From NCBI GenBank assembly GCA_963922205.1, contig CAWUHX010000426.1, forward strand, positions 1-64,000: a stretch of 64,000 bases of DNA, read 5' to 3'. Both the position numbers and the translations under genes were made by a program. Origin of the DNA: Romanomermis culicivorax. Taxonomy: Eukaryota > Nematoda > Enoplea > Mermithida > Mermithidae. This document shows, one piece after another, positions 37,137 to 49,470 of this stretch; the first letter of the stretch is position 1, and every line of letters begins with the position of its first letter. The notes under the pieces were generated by a model that saw nothing but the letters and a program-made list of their open reading frames with translations, made no database searches and had not been told where the DNA came from.

Positions 37137-38204
37137 GGAGAATTTTTCAAGTTTCCTAGAAACACACGTATATAACAGAGACACGCGCATTAGCATATTT
37201 TCATTTTGGAACATAGTTTTGCATATTGGATGTCGGGTGGCATACTAGGCCAACCTAAAAAGTTACTTGCTTTATAGGATAAATTTGAAGCTTTTCCTAG
37301 AATAAGCGCATAAGAAATTTAGACCATCTAGAGAATGCGTAAGTCGGTGAAGTGACACTTTTAATCTCGACTTATGCAAAATGTAGCCTTTGTTCTTAAT
37401 TGAGTTTCGATTTTTGGTGTTCTAAAGATGTCTCCGGTTGTATATAGAGGAAAGACAACACTCCAAGCTTAGAAAGATAAGAAGATGATCAAGATTCGAC
37501 AACAGAGTAATGCAATGAATCAATTTCTGAAGTTTCTTATGCTATCTAAAATTGAAGAAGTCGACAATGTTTTCAAAACTTCAATATGTGCGTATGTACA
37601 GTAACCAGAACGAACACCGGATAAAAGATTTTTTTTACTGATCTTTCCTCTGTTCGAAATCAGTTCGATAAAATTAGTGAGAAATGAATCATCTAAAAGA
37701 GCAAAATTGGCAATGATCCGTACACTGGGTGCCTCAAAGCATTGTTTTCGTTTATCGTGTCAATGTGCTTCTGACTTGTTATATTCTAGGATCGTTATCA
37801 CTCAATTTTCATATTCAAATTACTCAAACTTTTTCCAACAGACGTAAAAGCAAAGCAAATATGAAAAATTTGGAATGCTATCCTACAGTAGTAAAAAATG
37901 CGTTAGAAATGTTTAATCAAATCTTGATGATGAATTGAGCAGTAATTTTCTCTACAAACTCACGAATAGCGGTGATTATATCAATTTTATTTCACAATTT
38001 TATTCGACACCCGAATTTTTATCATACTTCTCAAGAAAAACCTAAAAGTAGAAATTACAATTTTATCATCCAGAAAGCTTCTGATTTTCACGATCTTCCG
38101 ACATCATTCTACTCTTGTTGTTCTTTATATCGAAGGCAAACTTTCAATTGCTTTGTACATTTGTGCAAATTCCACTATAAATAAGGCCCATGGGGAAAAC
38201 GGTT
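37137..38204. other. Upstream of calponin-repeat gene, no other gene seen
   Basis: AT-rich DNA that would include the promoter region of the calponin-repeat gene. Plus-strand frames at 37729-37938 and 37972-38184 have no recognised family or splice context. Confidence 0.4.
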
Positions 38205-38412
38205 AGGCCCAACTTAAAAGTGTAGTCGGCGATTGTCGACGATTGTCGGCGACAAAAATTCTAGGATTTTTTCACTTCTGAATTGAGCTTCCTGCAAATT
38301 GCCTATTCATTCCTTAGAATCACCGACTGTCGCCGATTAAATCCTGGGTATCGGCGACAGTCGCCGATTGTCGGCAACAAGAATCCTAGGATTTTTCACT
38401 CCTGAATAGGGC
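38205..38412 (+). repeat. Dispersed repeat with GGCGACAGTCGCCGATTGTC motifs
   Basis: Internal direct and inverted copies of GTCGGCGA/TCGCCGAC surround two ATCCTAGGATTTTTTCACT-like blocks (first one ATTCTAGG) that each precede CTGAAT. A diverged relative lies at about 51960-52285 (CCTAGGAATTGGCGATAGTTG, TTTTTCACCT, CGGAATAGGGCTTAATTCG). Not coding. Confidence 0.55.
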
Positions 38413-39155
38413 CTCAGTGTTGTATTTGATAGAACCGGCTAATATCAAAAAATAGGACTACATATTTCAGAAACCATTAGAGATCAATGACTGGTCATTT
38501 GAGCATTGTTGCAGTTTCCAAAATAATCTATTGAACGCAGGCTTTGCCATAAAATATACTTCAGTGGTTATTGAGATTGGATAAATTCATGTTTTCCACG
38601 TTTACTAGATTCATGCAAGTTTGGGTGTAAACAAAGGTCATGAGAAAACGGTTAGTGTAACATTTCTCCATTCGACGTGGGCTTTAGCATGCGCAGTTTC
38701 AGAATTTACGCTCGGAAACACAGGATACATGTGCAGCATAGAAATTTTGGGGCATCAGACGCACATTTTTCCAGAAGTGCTCAGAATTCAGTCAAAATTG
38801 ATAAGATTGCATCAAAACTTCGTTTGTTGATGTATTTCAGCGGGCTCTTTCAGTTCCAACAAAAAACTGTTTTCCCTGATAATTTCCAAAATTTTTACAT
38901 AAAATTTCAAAGTATTTTATTCTCAACATATTATTCTTTGCGGTATTTATTTGGGAGAAGATTTACTTCTACATTTCGTGGTGTAGAATTTCCAAACAAT
39001 GGGAATTCTGGAGAGGGTCAGCCAGGATTCTGCTGGGGTTAAACCAGGGTTTTCCCCGGCGTCACGACTCAGGACCTCCAGCAATCAGCCCATCAGTGTG
39101 CATTAAGCCTGCCAAAAATGTGCTTGCTGAGACTTGTAAACTACCCACTGATGAT
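38413..39155. other. Intergenic, no gene recognised
   Basis: Near 39000-39060 a fragment of the GGTCAGCCAGGA dispersed repeat (see 1730 and 8205) is visible, with CTGCTGGGGTTAAACC. Overlapping plus-strand frames at 38621-39042 show no domain. Confidence 0.4.
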
Positions 39156-39383
39156 TATAGTCCGTTTTTATAAAATTCTTGTGAACAGAAAAAATGGCAG
39201 AAATAAGTACCGTCATCCACAAGCTTTTACAGCAGGATTTCTTATTCAAAACCTTGTAAGGATTGGTTGAGTATGCTCACAATTTTCGGTCCTTTGTGTT
39301 ATATGGCTTAGTGGGAAGTGTCAAAAATATGAAATAGTACTTCTCTTAAATTTGACGAGCGTTTGAAGAAACGAAGACTATAG
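39156..39383. mobile_element. MITE, CTATAGTCTG family, diverged copy
   Basis: The left end is TATAGTCCGTTTTTATAAAA and the right end (other strand) CTATAGTCTTCGTTTCTTCAA. The interior has GAGTATGCTCACAATTTTCGG, GTGTTATATGGCTTAGTGGG and AAATATGAAATAGTACTTC. Confidence 0.65.
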
Positions 39384-41554
39384 GTTCACCTTACCTACAC
39401 AAAATTATCGCGAGCTCAAGATAAGAAAACTATGAATTTGTTACTTTAACCGCACCCAGGTCAATATAGTATCATAATTCAACACGATCATCAAAAAGCA
39501 TAAAGATTAGTGAAGAGAGAAAAATGAAAGCTCCAGCTAAAGTGTAGACATACACGAAAATCGATCGACAAGACACTATTACGTACGAATGATAACGTAT
39601 CATTCCAAGATACCTCTCTCCTCATTTTATGCGAGATTATTTTGAGTCGTTCGTTTATATATCATTCCAGACCTTGGAGGTTATTTCCAAACACGCAAAG
39701 GGAGAAATGTCTTCTTTAGAATCTTCCAATTTATTTTCACACCCGAAATATCATCAAAATAAACGGCTTCAATCTTCTTTATACTGGAAAAAAACGATGA
39801 AAGCCATGTGCATGGCTAATTTGCCTTTAGCGATTTTTTTGGTTATTATCCCATAAATTATGCATTCTGTACGTCTCCGAAAAGTGTGTTGAAGATTTCA
39901 GTTTCATGTGCCTTAGTTTTTTATGGGAAATAATTGCCGGTAGAAACTATGGCGTCATTGTTTTTTCTGCTTGCTGGAGCGACTTCTTGCTGACGCCATA
40001 GCCCCGGCCATCGACCACGACTCTACAGACATGGCCCGGGCTACGTGTGGTCAAAATTTTCGTTTTCATTGGAAATCACTTCATTAAGTGGAATACAAGG
40101 AAGTCAATGTACCTGCAAGTTAGAAGAAATGCATTTCCTTTGTAGAATCACTCAAATGTCATTTGGTCTATTGTACATTTTTAGGAGAAAATGGACAAGT
40201 GTTAGGATAGAGCTAGTGACTAACTTCGACTGTAAAACTGAGGATGGCTAATGTTGATATACTACAATTAGTTTTTGCTTATAAATAATAAAAGTGGGAA
40301 GCAAGTAATATTTTACATTTTTACGATTTTCTGCTTAAATATATGTCACATAGGACTGGAAATTTATGAGCTTGAGTAAAAGTTTCTACGATGAAAGCAT
40401 AATGTGGAGGATTTTCAGCAGTACCAACTTTTGTCAACGTACCATGAAGTCTTCTCGCTTGACACAATCCACCATCTCAGGTCCATAGATGCTACTTTTA
40501 AACACATTTTAAAATATGAGATATTTCTCAAAATGTATGAATTTCTTAAAATCATGAAGAATCTAAGAAATTTATAAAGTAGACTGTAGTTCACTTTGCA
40601 ATAAATACCTTAATTTGATAAAGGGAACAAAAATTTTAGCAGTTGCGAGTTGTAGCGTGTAGAAGTTTCAGGGTCGATTTCACCAGCACCATATACTGCA
40701 CAAGAGCCATATTATAGTATACGAATAGCACTTTATGCTCAAATACTTCATCTTTCAGGGAAAAACACAAAAGGATAATGATACAATAAACAATCAAACT
40801 CTGCTCAGAGTATTGTTCATAATTACATTTGAATGAAAGTTGTAGGACATAACTTCTGTCTCAATAATAATGAAATGCAATAAATTTTTTCAATAAGATC
40901 TCACACGAATTTCCACTTTTGTAATAATGAATTCGAAAAAAAACAAAACCAGACTAGTCAGGGTGTCGTTCATGTTAATGGAGAACCATGAATTTTGGTG
41001 AAGAAAATACAGTTTTGACTGCCAAATGAAAAAATCTTTGATCCAATAAGCTTTCCGAGCAACCCGAGGAATACTGTATGAATTTGCTGAAATTATTGAA
41101 CACTGGATTTGTGTTGAACGTGAGAAACTTTTAAAGAACCACGACGAAAATTAACATTAACAAAGCTATCGGATCATTGTCTTCAACAATCGAATCATCA
41201 AAGATCCGAAAATTGATCATCATACACCCTGCACAGGTAACAGTTGAGAAAAATTATCTAAAATGTTGTAATCGTGAATTTTGATACTGTAATTTCATTT
41301 TCATGTGCTATGGTTTCGAACTATTCTTTCATAACTACAGTATAATCATTCGGTCAGGTCAGTGCACAGGATCTCAATCGAGAAATAAGTGATTCATTAA
41401 CCTAACTTTCAAAAAGGAAAAAAAAGGTTTCATTCTAATCTATGTGAAAGAGTAAAGTAATCCATATTCAATAGCACGTACTATACTTGTATGTGTTACA
41501 CATTATTTTGTATGTTGAGGCAACCTATTTCCGTTGCTCAGATCTACAGTAAAA
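39384..41554. other. Intergenic, no gene recognised
   Basis: At 39947-40035 two small inverted repeats occur: CTATGGCGTCA pairing with TGACGCCATAG, and GCCCCGGCC with GGCCCGGGC. At 40260-40440 another decayed CTATAGTCTG-family MITE is seen (AAGTGGGAAGCAAGTAATAT, GTCACATAGGACTGGAAATT). No gene is visible. Confidence 0.4.
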
Positions 41555-41630
41555 ACCTAGGCTCGGTTCGGGACTTGAACCTGCGACATTGCGGCTTCTG
41601 TCTGCATGCTCTAACCAACTAAGCAACAGG
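41555..41630 (-). pseudogene. tRNA-like sequence (tRNA pseudogene or SINE head)
   Basis: On the minus strand GCTTAGTTGGTTAGAGC resembles a D arm with A box, GGTTCAAGTCCC matches the B box and T loop, and an anticodon-like stem lies between (one mismatch, no T at position 33). The 3' acceptor half CCGAGCC lacks a matching 5' half. It is therefore not an intact tRNA gene. Confidence 0.6.
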
Positions 41631-42299
41631 AAAAGCGCTCTCGATTTGCAACAGATCGTGCCTCAGGTGGATGCTCTCAACTGTATGGCGCTGGTGAAAT
41701 ACCTGGCTCTTGCGCAGTACATGACGCTTGTGCATCCCAATCGAAGTTTCATGATAGCACTTTCTCCAGTGTCACAAATTTTTCACTCCTCAGCTGAAGT
41801 TTCATAAACTTATAATTTCAATTCACATCAAAGCACTACCTTCGAAAATGAATTTTTTGTTTCTTGCCCAATGAGTAGACAGATTTTTTTAGTCCTCTTA
41901 TAAATATTGATCCGCTGCTGTGTTCAGTGTGCTTTACCAGATTTGCTCACCTTTCTAGGTGATGGGATGGAATCAGTTACAAATAAAAAAGAGAGCCTGT
42001 ATCGATTGTGCCACCATGTTGGTTTTTCCACATAATTTTGAGTAGGTTTATTGGTTGCACCACTAAATGTTTCAACTGCCACAATCCTCAAATGCACATA
42101 AAACATGACCGGCCTTTCGGAAACCATGAGATAACTGTGCAATAAGTTGAAAAATTTGCGAATTGGTCAAACTAATTGAAATATGAAAACTTAGCTGGAA
42201 AAACTTGATGATTACACACGAAATTATTTTATACTGATGCAATCATTTAAAATCGGCAATAATACAAAGAGCATGAAATGAAAGTCTATTAGCCACGTT

Positions 42300-42850
42300 T
42301 GTCGTGTGCCCAAATCCACATAATAGGTGAATCAGATAAAGAATGCTCGGTGAGGGACTCGAACCATCACCTTTTGTATACAAGGCAGAGGTGCACTAAT
42401 TGTGCTAACCAAATGTGAATTTTTTAAACATTGTAGTTCGTGTGTGAGGAGCAGGCTTCATAATGGACATACAACACCCCTGCTTCTTTGAGGTGGCAGG
42501 GGTCCTGGATGATCGATGTCATATGCCAAAATCCGTCTGACTGGTGGGGCTCGATGATGGGCTCGAATGTTCACCTGCTAACAAGGCAGACATGTTATTA
42601 AGTGCACTAACTGAGCCACATTTAGAAATTATGTTCATGTGTGCAGAGCAGGCCACGTAATGAACATGAACATGAATGAACAGTTGGATGCACCACCGCA
42701 ACACCTCTCTGTCTTGGAGAAATGAGCCCCCTGGTATGGTCATCAACGTCGTATGCCCAAATCCACATGGCTAATAGTGATTAGAGGCTCAAATGCTCAC
42801 TTTCTGCATACAAGACAAACCAACCTTGCTAACCAATCCATGTGCATAGT
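42300..42850 (-). repeat. Three tandem tRNA-derived SINE-like units
   Basis: Three units spaced about 215-230 bp apart each show, on the minus strand, a GGTTAGCAC/CTCAGTTAGTGCAC-type A box, an anticodon-like CTTGTATAC/CTTGTTAGC stem and a GGTTCGAGTCCC/CATTCGAGCCC/CATTTGAGCC B box. These are followed by a conserved GTGGATTTGGGCAT block (starts near 42308, 42524 and 42754 on the plus strand). Unit 1 has the best B box. The head-to-tail arrangement suggests local duplication of a tRNA-derived SINE. Confidence 0.65.
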
Positions 42851-44464
42851 TTGGAATTTGTGTTTGTGTTATGTTTAATTTTTGCTTAGGCCATGAAATG
42901 TAAATATGACTAAAAGGGGCTGGATTGCTTCTAAATGACTGATCACTGGAGGTCACACAATAGAGTTATCTATAAGTGAAAGTCAGTACAGCACAACAGT
43001 TCCAAGGTTGGTCAAACAAAACTTTCAGTTTGTTGGGAATGTGCTTACAGTAGCAGTGAGCAATTGGCAGAAGTGGGCGCCGGATATTGGAACCATTACC
43101 ATACGAAGGCAACCCTCGACCCTACTTAGACATTGTTATAAGTAGTGTCTATTATTTGTGTAAGCTTGCAGAAAGTATCTGGGACAACCCTGATTGCTTT
43201 TTGATTGCAAGCTTGTGTCAATCCAGTTACCGAAAAGTGACTGAACGTTGTGTTCATTTTTGCTAAAGAACTGTTGCACTGTATCAGTCACTACCCATAG
43301 GAAGCTCATTTGAGTGACCTAGGGTAATTAGTTGAATACAAGCTTGCAGACTCTTCAGTTATTTTGCTGACGTTTTTTGAGCAAAGCAGATATACAAAAA
43401 AAACAAGTTACATCATAACCCAAGTTTGCTAATAATTAGAAAGAAATACTAGTTTGAAGTAAAAAAATGTGCAGAGTTTTCCTGGATTGCATTCTGCAGG
43501 CTTTCAGGTAAGATGAGAAATGCAGTAAACTACGTCCAGTAAAAGTGGGACCATCCTGTTGGGCACCCTGTTGCTGGCAAGTTGCAATGGGAAATGGACA
43601 TGCAAATCGATGAATTGAATGACCAGCGGGGCAAACATTTGCATAGAAGTGCAGCCCGACAAAGAGAAGGAAGTGATAGTGAAAATCATTCTTCACGATT
43701 AGTGGTTTTTATTATATTTTCAGTAAAGTGCTGGCGTCCAATAATAAATCTTCACCCAGCCACTTTGTAGTTAATTTGCACAAATGATTAGCGGTGCATC
43801 CACATTCTTTAAAATATTTGTATGCAAGTAAGTTTATCCCTCAGGAGAAAACTTTCTCTCCTATGAGACTTTGAGGGTTCGTTGTGAGACCCCTCAGTTA
43901 AAGGTAAGTTAATAGTTGTTGTTGCCAGGTTTGGGGAACTGGACTGTTGCGCGATCTCCAAGACCTAGCCAAAGAATTAGCTCTAACAGGTCAGTTCAGA
44001 CCAGAGTGTATCTTTTCTTGAACCCTTAAGAAAGGACCTGCACAACAATCCAAGGTAAAGTCCAGGATCCAGGATCTGCACACATTTTTTCTTATAGCAT
44101 GAAACGAAATAAAAATGAAAATATTATGTAAATAATAAATATTTGACGTCATTATTGGGTATGGTTAGCACAATAAAAATTAGTGTGACAACAGATTGTG
44201 TGCATGAGACAATACCAAATTATAAGAATCAATATCGCTATCATCCTTTATTTCATCGTAGTGTTGTTTAGTCTTTCAATGTTTGCATAGATGAGATGAC
44301 CATTTGCATAAGAACATATCCAACAGTTACAGGGTGGTGGTGTCTGTTGAACAGACCGTATGATGAATAGCCAGATGCACAATTACGGCACGTTCGAATT
44401 CTCACCACGTGGATGAGCTTACCAGTAAAGTTCAAAATTCAAAAAGTTGATCAAAGCTCAAAGC
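42851..44464. other. Intergenic, no gene recognised
   Basis: There is no frame with family character here. The last four bases (AAGC, 44461-44464) are the left target duplication of the gypsy element. Confidence 0.4.
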
Positions 44465-45351
44465 TGTAACGACCAGTTTCTGTGAAGCACTTTACTTTAT
44501 CCTGACAGAACGGTCAAAACGACGTACAACAGAACGGGTGAACGGGTAATACGAGGCAATACGGTTAATAATCGACAGCTGCTTTGAGTCGTCGACAACA
44601 ACAACGGAAACAACGCGGTCTCAGCTTGCAAATAATTAACAGCCTCAGTTTAACTGCTTTCGTAAAACCGCCCTTGCAAATAAGACAAAAGATCGCCTAA
44701 AAATGAGAATTGAGAATTAGGAATAATCATAAAATCATGCTTTGCTTCTTCTTAAATACGACGTTTTTGGCCACTCCCTGGGCATCGCGGGAGGTCTTGC
44801 TTCTGTCCATCTTCTTCCGCCAATCGCCGCTTCCTGCTTTACTATTCTTGCTAATTTAGTCACGCCCTTCAATGCTTTTCTAGTACCGCATGCTTTTTGT
44901 GTCTTGCTTGCTTCCTATGGTGGGCTTAGCCACACCTCTGTGCTTCTGTGCATGCTTCCTGTATCTGTTTCTCTGTATACACATGTTCTCTGAGTACCGT
45001 CGCTACCGTTGCACTTGAGACTACTGTCTGGTGGGGCTTTTACTTTTTACTGTGTGCAGGTGTTGTTTACGATTTTTACGGGGGATTACGGTAGCCGTGG
45101 AATGTGTGGTTCAGTGTAGGTTCTAGGGGACCAGCTGCCATTTGTGTAAATTAATTGGGGCATCTTAATTGGGCTACCGGTGTGTGAACGGATCAAAATA
45201 AAGTACTTCACATAATTTTACAGGGATGTTTGGGTGTGAATCCCAGACACCCTTGAGACGATAAATTATGAAAATGAAATAATATTTACTAAATGACTAT
45301 CACATACAGTATGCTATATATTTACAGTACTGCATTAGCAGGTACGTTACA
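44465..45351 (-). repeat. 3' LTR of gypsy element
   Basis: It is 887 bp, with TGTAAC at one end and GTTACA at the other, and aligns along its length with 50330-51215 with scattered substitutions (for example GACAGAACGGTCAAAACGACG against GACGGAATGGTCGAAATGACG). The LTR pair differences indicate the insertion is not brand new. Confidence 0.93.
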
Positions 45352-45366
45352 TTTCCCTCCTTCCGG
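45352..45366 (-). other. Polypurine tract
   Basis: CCGGAAGGAGGGAAA on the minus strand directly abuts the start of the 3' LTR, the position where plus-strand synthesis is primed. Confidence 0.85.
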
Positions 45367-45432
45367 AGTTGAACATCCTCATTCAAGGGTTTCAAGGGCG
45401 AGGAGGGGCGGGGCAGTTTCAATAAGTGATTC

Positions 45433-46666
45433 TCAAGGGTAGAAAGGGGTTGTCTCATTTACATGTACCGTAAATGTGATATTCTTATGGGGGTGTTTGA
45501 GTGTAACATTGGGGTACATGAAATTGGTAACAGTATAGGGCCCATTTTGGCGAGGGAGGAATTTGGGAGTCAGCCCTTGTTTACACGAATGATTTTTGTA
45601 GAGGATGAGATCACCTGCCTGGTAATGAATGTTCTGAGCATGCTTGTTATACTGAAGGGTATAGTGATCTTGTGCTTTTTGCAAATTTTTCTGCATGGTT
45701 GAGAGTGCTTCTGTAAAGTGAGATTTTACACAAAGGGCACAATTCTCTAAATAAACCATGTAGGATGTGGGGAAAAAATTTAAGGCTGCGTCTGATGGGA
45801 GATTAGCTTGCCTACCATGGAGTAATTTGAACGGGGGATACGAAGTGCTATCATTCTTATGAATGTTGATCGAAAAAACCGCAAAGGGTAAATAAGTATC
45901 CCAATCAGTGTGATTTGAATATGTACATGTGGATATGGGTGGCTAGGGTTTGGTTGCAAGGCTCAACTTCCCCATTGGCAATGGGATGGAATGGGGTGGT
46001 ATGAATTTTTTGAGTGTTGCATAAGCTAGTGATCCCTGAAAAGAGATCGGATACAAAATCAGAGCTGCGATCACAACGGATGATTTTTGGGGAGCCATGA
46101 TGGCAAATAATTTTGGTTACCAATAATTTGGTGATGGGGGCTGCAGTGATATCAGGGGTTGGGAATGCCTCCACATACTTGGTGAAATAATCGATGAAGA
46201 CGACAATGAATCAGCTGCCGTCTTCAGTTAGGGGTAATGGCCCCATACAATCAACACCGACTCTATCAAATGGGCCAGTCGGCTGAATTAGTACCAGATT
46301 TGCATGTATTCTGTGCCCAAGGGCTTTTTGTGTCTGGCATGGGTGGCAAGTTTTACAATACCATTTGATATCACGGCTCATTTGGGGCCAAAAATATTTT
46401 TGCCTGAGCAAGTGTAGAGTTTTCTGGGCAGCAAAATGACCTGTGAATTTGCTGTCTTGTGACTTGGGGATGTATAGTTTTGCTTGTTTGTTGACTATAG
46501 GAAAGAGGATGTTTTGATGCACTGCGAATTTGATCATAGTAAGAGGGTGTTTTTTGGCGATTTTTGCTAAAATACTTTTAACAGTTGCATCAGTGCATTG
46601 AAGTTCAGCAAAATTTTTCTGTTGCTCTTCTTGTTCAGTTGCTTCGGCCTCAAGAACAGAATGCAT
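45433..46666 (-). pseudogene. Gypsy integrase, broken
   Basis: The minus-strand segments 46666-46211, 46174-45905 and 45759-45433 form an integrase. The zinc-binding HHCC region ends YCKTCHPCQTQK; the first catalytic Asp is in VGVDCMGPLP, the second in IRCDRSSDFVSD, and the Glu in GEVEPCNQTL. A GPY/F-type tail (RQNGPYTVTNF) follows. A TGA interrupts just after EDGS, and a frameshift plus stop lies near 45905. The gene is non-functional as it stands. Confidence 0.88.
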
Positions 46667-46726
46667 GGTTGATATCTCAGGGCGGGTTTCGAGTTGCTCA
46701 ATATCAAAGGATTGCTTGGCTGTTTC

Positions 46727-47330
46727 TTAGGGAAAATGAGAAATGGCATCTGCATTGCGGTTAGCAATGCCTTTCTCAGGTCGGATGTCTAGCTGAATAC
46801 CAGAGAGGGCTAGTCCCCAATGGGCAATGCGAGGGGACGGGTTTTCCTTCTGTAAGACTGCCTGAACTGCAGTATGGTCAGTGTGTACAATAACATGTTG
46901 CTGGAAAAGATAGGGGTGGAAATGCTTGATAAACTCAACTACTGCAAGGGTTTCCAACTCAGTTATTGGGTAGTTGCGTTCTGTGGGTTTCAATGTGCGG
47001 CTCCCAAAAGCGATGGGGCAATCCTGACCTTTATTGTCTAGTTGGCTGAGAATGGCGCCGATTCCGAGTTTTGAGGCGTCAGTTTGCAGAATGAAGGGTT
47101 TGGTGAAATCTGGATGCTGCAGTATTGGGGCATGAATAAGCAACTCTTTGAGATTAGTGAATGCGTTTTGCTGTTCGGGCCCCCATGAAAATTCTGAATT
47201 CTTTTTGAGTAGAGCTGTGAGAGGGCTGGAAATTTGGGAGCAATTCGGGATGAATCTACGATAATACGAGGGTAGGCCAAGGAATGATTTAACTTCTTTG
47301 GAGCTTTTCGGCGTGGGTATGTCAATGAAG
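46727..47330 (-). pseudogene. Gypsy RT connection and RNase H remnant
   Basis: The open frame 47143-46727 has RNase H motifs: Asp in FILQTDASKLG, Glu in ELETLAVVE and Asp in HTDHTAVQ. Upstream, to about 47330, a frame with SFLGLPSYYRRFIPNCSQ corresponds to the end of the reverse transcriptase thumb/connection. The fingers and palm are absent; sequence further upstream is proline-rich and unrelated. The frame ends in TAA after SHFP. Confidence 0.85.
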
Positions 47331-47757
47331 TTCCACAGATCTGAAATTGGGCACTACACCATGTGGGGATTATTATACAAAGAAATATACAAAACATCGG
47401 CCAATACAATGTCTTATTGGAGGTGGCGGGGCAATGTGTTTTTTTTGTTCTGGCCAGTTTGGCCTGGCCGTTGTTGGTGTCTTGCAGTTTTGAGCTGAGG
47501 GGTGGCAGGTTTGTAATCTGAACAGTCTGTAAAACTTTAGAAGTTGAGTCATGGGATGGGGTTTGGATTTGTTTACTTGTGGGGGTCCATAATAGTGTTT
47601 GACGGGGGTGGAATCGGTAGGGTTCTGGGGTGAGGCCGTGTAAAAGGAACAAGAGGTTACGGCCGTTTTTTGAGGGTGTATCGGGGGCAGTGGGTGACTT
47701 GGTGTTCTGTTTTTGCCTGCCGGGATGGTGGGCAGCGATTTTACCATTTTGTCGGCT

Positions 47758-48502
47758 TCAGGCCCCCAGGGGTGGTAACATGGCGCACCAATCGGGTACG
47801 TCCAGGTTGAGGACATATTCCTCTTGACTATGGCTGTGAGTGGTGGGCATATTAGTTCCTAAAGTAGTCTGAGGGCTGTTAGTTATGGGGGGTAAGATTG
47901 AGTAGAATGCAGGGTCATGGATGTCCATTAGGGGTTGGGGTTGCCTGTACTCAATGCAATTTTGAATATTGCAACTTTGTTGATTTGGAGGAAACCTGCT
48001 TGTATGGCCTCTCTGTTTGCATAGAAAACATTGAAAATTTAAGTAGGGTTTTGAAAGGCAGTTATCAGATCTATGTCCTGTTTGGGAGCAGTGGATGCAT
48101 CGGCTTTTACAATCACGCGTACTGTGATTATTTACGAAAACAAAGTTCACATGATTTTTGGATGCCTACTGATTTACAATTGCAAGCTAAGTGTCCGATT
48201 TGTCCACACTGACAGCATGTGGGTTGCCTAGGAGTAGTATTGTTCCTGTAAGCATTATTCCTGCTGAAAGTGTTACTACTGAAACTGTTGTAGTTACTCT
48301 GTTGTGGGGGTTGGGATTTTTGTTTGATCTGCAGCTGTAAATCTTTTACTTCCTGTTCTAATTGATGTAAGAGGTCCTGTTGGTCTGTATTTTTGGTTAG
48401 GGAAAAGATGGGTTCGGGTTTTAGGGGTATAAATGGAAGGGTGTTGGACTTTAGCTCATTTCTAAGGATTTGCTGTTCAATGTAAGCTACTTCGTCTGAC
48501 AT
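47758..48502 (-). pseudogene. Gypsy gag nucleocapsid, second copy
   Basis: The segment 48502-48128 holds a coiled-coil-like stretch and one knuckle (CCQCGQIGHLACNC). After a frameshift, 48150-47758 has a second knuckle (CIHCSQTGHRSDNC) and a partial third (CFLCKQRGHTS). The first part duplicates 49443-49156. Confidence 0.8.
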
Positions 48503-49470
48503 TTCTTTTAGGGTTGTGAATCATCTATATTGGGCTACCGGTGTGTGAAAAATTGGGCTACCGGTGTGTGAACGGATCAAAATAAAGTACTTCACATAAT
48601 TTTACAGGGATGTTTGGGTGTGAATCCCAGACACCCTTGAGACGATAAATTATGAAAATGAAATAATATTTACTAAATGACTATCACATACAGTATGCTA
48701 TATATTTACAGTACTGCATTAGCAGGTACGTTACATTTCCCTCCTTCCGGAGTTGAACATCCTCATTCAAGGGTTTCAAGGGCGAGGAGGGGCGGGGCAG
48801 TTTCAATAAGTGATTCTCAAGGGTAGAAAGGGGTTGTCTCATTTACATGTACCGTAAATGTGATATTCTTATGGGGGTGTTTGAGTGTAACATTGGGGTA
48901 CATGAAATTGGTAACAGTATAGGGCCCATTTTGGCGAGGGAGGAATTTGGGAGTCAGCCCTTGTTTACACGAATGATTTTTGTAGAGGATGAGATCACCT
49001 GCCTGGTAATGAATGTTCTGAGCATGCTTGTTATACTGAAGGGTATAGTGATCTTGTGCTTTTTGCAAATTTTTCTGCATGGTTGAGAGTGCTTCTGTAA
49101 AGTGAGATTTTACACAAAGGGCACAATTCTAGGAGTAGTATTGTTCCTGTAAGCATTATTCCTGCTGCCTAGGAGTAGTATTGTTCCTGTAAGCATTATT
49201 CCTGCTGAAAGTGTTACTACTGAAACTGTTGTAGTTACTCTGTTGTGGGGGTTGGGATTTTTGTTTGATCTGCAGCTGTAAATCTTTTACTTCCTGTTCT
49301 AATTGATGTAAGAGGTCCTGTTGGTCTGTATTTTTGGTTAGGGAAAAGATGGGTTCGGGTTTTAGGGGTATAAATGGAAGGGTGTTGGACTTTAGCTCAT
49401 TTCTAAGGATTTGCTGTTCAATGTAAGCTACTTCGTCTGACATTTCTTTTAGGGTTGTGAATCATCTATA
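48226..49470 (-). repeat. Internal rearranged duplication inside the gypsy element
   Basis: 48551-49130 is a near-identical 580-bp copy of 45167-45746 (first 185 bases of U3, polypurine tract and integrase tail). It sits between two copies of a 304-bp gag segment (48226-48529 and 49167-49470), with small partial repeats at both junctions (48530-48550 and 49131-49166). This looks like template switching during reverse transcription. Confidence 0.9.

Noticed and set aside
41555..41630. Functional tRNA gene on the minus strand
   Set aside because: The acceptor stem does not pair, the anticodon stem has a mismatch and position 33 is not T, so it is treated as a tRNA relic.
47373..47816. Pro-rich minus-strand frame inside the gypsy element considered as protease or reverse transcriptase
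   Set aside because: It has no D[ST]G protease motif and no YxDD or LPFGL-type reverse transcriptase motif. It appears to be gag-side linker joined to the RT thumb by deletion.
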